DNA of 64,000 nt, from the NCBI GenBank assembly GCA_905116865.2, contig CAJHNH020002035.1, forward strand, positions 159,501 to 223,500. Reading direction: 5' to 3'. Positions within the stretch are counted from its first letter, which is position 1, and each line of letters starts with the position of its first letter. This document shows positions 50,201-53,200 of the stretch, one piece after another. The notes under the pieces were generated by a model, which saw only the letters and a program-made list of their open reading frames with translations, was not told the DNA's origin and did no database searches. Source of the DNA: Candidula unifasciata (lineage: Eukaryota; Mollusca; Gastropoda; Stylommatophora; Geomitridae). Made by a program: the position numbers and the translations under genes.

Positions 50201-53200
50201 CCAGAACCTGTGTGTTGAGTGCAGATCTGCTTTACAGATGTGGCTTATCTGTATGCAGACTTTTGGTTCCTTGCCTCTCAAGCAGATGCAGTCAGACTTC
50301 GAAGGATGCCGCTAATTAGTCGACTCCTATGACATGCTTGTTGGGGAGGCAGTGGGTCTTTTCTTGTTCTCCCCACATGGGAACTTGAAACTATTCACTA
50401 CCATCTTCATATGAGACCATGTCACACTGTTTGCCATCTTTTTATGAGAATTTGTCCCTCTGTTCGGCATCCTTTTTATGAGGATACATCCTTTTATGTT
50501 TGATTTGTTTTTCTACAGACAGCATTATATGATCACATATCACACTATTTGTTTGCTTCCATAATGTAAAGATGTATCTATTTGTATGTCCTCTTCCTAT
50601 GAGGATATGTTCCATTGTCTGCCTTCTCCATATGGGGGTGGGGGGAGAGGGGAGATATGTTTCACTACTCTCTTCATGTGCATACATTTCCACTGTTTGT
50701 TCACAAATACAGTCTGTTAAAAAGGATATGGGAAAATAAATACAGTTACCCAGAAGACAAACGCTAATCTCTTTGAAAGTAGTCTTGTTGGGACTGCACA
50801 CGCCTCCAAACAATCTTGTTATTGTTGGCAATTTTTTTAAGAGGAAAAAAAAAAGATTTTTAAAGAAATAGGATACAGCTTGGTCTGCATAATGACTTGG
50901 GTTGACAGCATTTTTAGTATGGGTAACAGCAAGAAATTGCAGGCACCATGTTAAACAGAATATGCAATCTGATGGGGGAAAAAAATGATATTTTGTGCTT
51001 GGAGAAAACAAATCAGTCTGAATCAGCTTCTAAAAATGGTGGGTATGTTGTCTTAACGGAGCTTTCAAGTTCCTTTTGCCCGCAGATCATATCATTTATG
51101 TGGCACATCATCATTAGCAGAACAGATAACCTCAAGGTAGTACTCTGTGGTCACGTTTTTGACCTTTGGCTGTGTGCTCGTGGTGCAACATAACAACATG
51201 ATCAGCCTTTTTTCAACCTTTTGGCATTTTCTCGATAATGATGATTGCTCCTAGGTTTGTGGGTGGTATCCATAGTGCCACAACCCATCACCAGCGATCT
51301 CACTGTTCAGGACGTTGGTGTTCTCTCATGCACAGTTCAGCATGTCACGTGTCACTTCCAGATGGAGTTACTTCTGCTTCATAGTTAACACCTTTGGCGT
51401 AAATGTTTGTGGTTGTTTTAATCAGCAGACTCCATGGCAGATGGAGTGGCTGAACCACTGTTTATTGTCACATTGTCTGCAAGTTCTAAGATGACGGCCG
51501 ACGGTATACATGAGGAGAGAATGCACTTTGTCATTCTGACTTGTTGAGGACCTACAGAAATGTGGAATCTGTCTACTATATGGCTACATTGGAAATGATT
51601 GTGCAACTCCTTAATTTACCGAGAAAAGGACTTTACTGAAACACCTATGGGTGTATTTTGGTTGGAGCCTTGCTTTCACTGACCACATATTTTGTTTAAT
51701 ACAGTTTTTGCGTGTTCACAATATATATACCAACTGACGCTGTTTTAAAGACATCCAAACATAAGTATGAACACCAAGAAACATATAAACATCATATTCA
51801 TACCAGCACTGTGCTACCAGTATTAAACTTGAAAATGAAATGATATTATCAGACTGACTGTGGGAACAACACCATGCAGAAAATTTTTTGAGAAACAGAA
51901 GATCAAATGGTTTGGTCATCTAGTAAGAATGCATGCAGCCAGAGGAACTACCAATACTGGTGCTACACATACACATATCTGAAGTGAAAGCAAGAGATGG
52001 CCCTAGGAGAAGATGGATTGATGACATTAAAGAGCTTCTACATCAACATGGAATGACAGTAACCATTGTTGCCCATCAGGCCATGCATTGCAACATTTCT
52101 CCCCATGAAGCTTAATGGCAGAAGTGGAAATTGTTGGTGTGGAACCAACCCCAGCATTTTAATTCAGCTGTTAGTAATTTCACTAAGCAATTTTACATTC
52201 AGTAATTTGCCATTTCATTTTGAACGGTTGGCTCTCAATGCCACTGTTGAAAACAGTACAAGGCGGTATGTTGTCAAATTGTGCACAACTGGGATCAAAC
52301 CCAGCACCACAGAATTGTGAAGCGTTTTGCAATTTATGGAGGTGAAACTTGGTCAACTTATTCACACCAGGAGAGACGGCTAAGTAGCATTCACATGTGA
52401 TACTTAAGAGAATACTTGGCATTAAGTGGCAGGACAAAATCACAAACACTGAGGTACTGGAAAGAGCTGGTACTACAACAGTCTTTTTAATGCTCAGTCT
52501 ACGAAGGCTCAGGTGGCTGGGTCACACCTGAAGAATGGAGGATGGGATAGTCCCTAAGGACATCCTGTACGGTGAATTAAAGACGGGTAGAAGATGCCGA
52601 GGTCGTCATCTACTACGGTATATAGATGTGTGCAACCGGGGCATGAATGATACAGGTATTGAGGTGGACTCATATGAACGAAATACCATGGACCGTGTTG
52701 AGTGGAGAAGGCATATCGGGAAGGAAATGAGATTGAAGGAAGAAATGATTTGCAGAAAAGATGAGAGCTGAGCGTCTGAGAAGAAACGGAATAAACACAA
52801 ATGTTGACAACAGTCGTCCTGAAATCCCATGTTATCATTGTGGAAGACTTTTCTTAACGTGGGCGGGTCTTGCTAATCACACTCGCCATCGCCATGGGCT
52901 GTGAGAGTACCATATCTCCTCAAAGTGCAATATAACACTTTTGTCTGGAAAGACGGAAAGGTGCCAGTCATCAATCACAGGATGTTGCAGAACCAATCCC
53001 AGCATTTTTTTTTAAGCTGTTGTGATTTTTCTAGTCAAATTTACATCTAGTTGCTCTCTGGGCGGTCGACTGTCGATATCACTGTCGAAACCGACGCAAG
53101 ATGGTCTGCTACCAAATCGCCTGCAGCTGGGATTGAACCTGGCACCCCGACATTACAAAGCGCATATACATGTAAACCACAGGTGCGGACATAATATGCA

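Noticed and set aside
50442..51011. 189-codon reverse ORF as a gene
   Set aside because: No recognisable domain, lies in intron 14 over decayed repeat sequence, no splice or promoter context.
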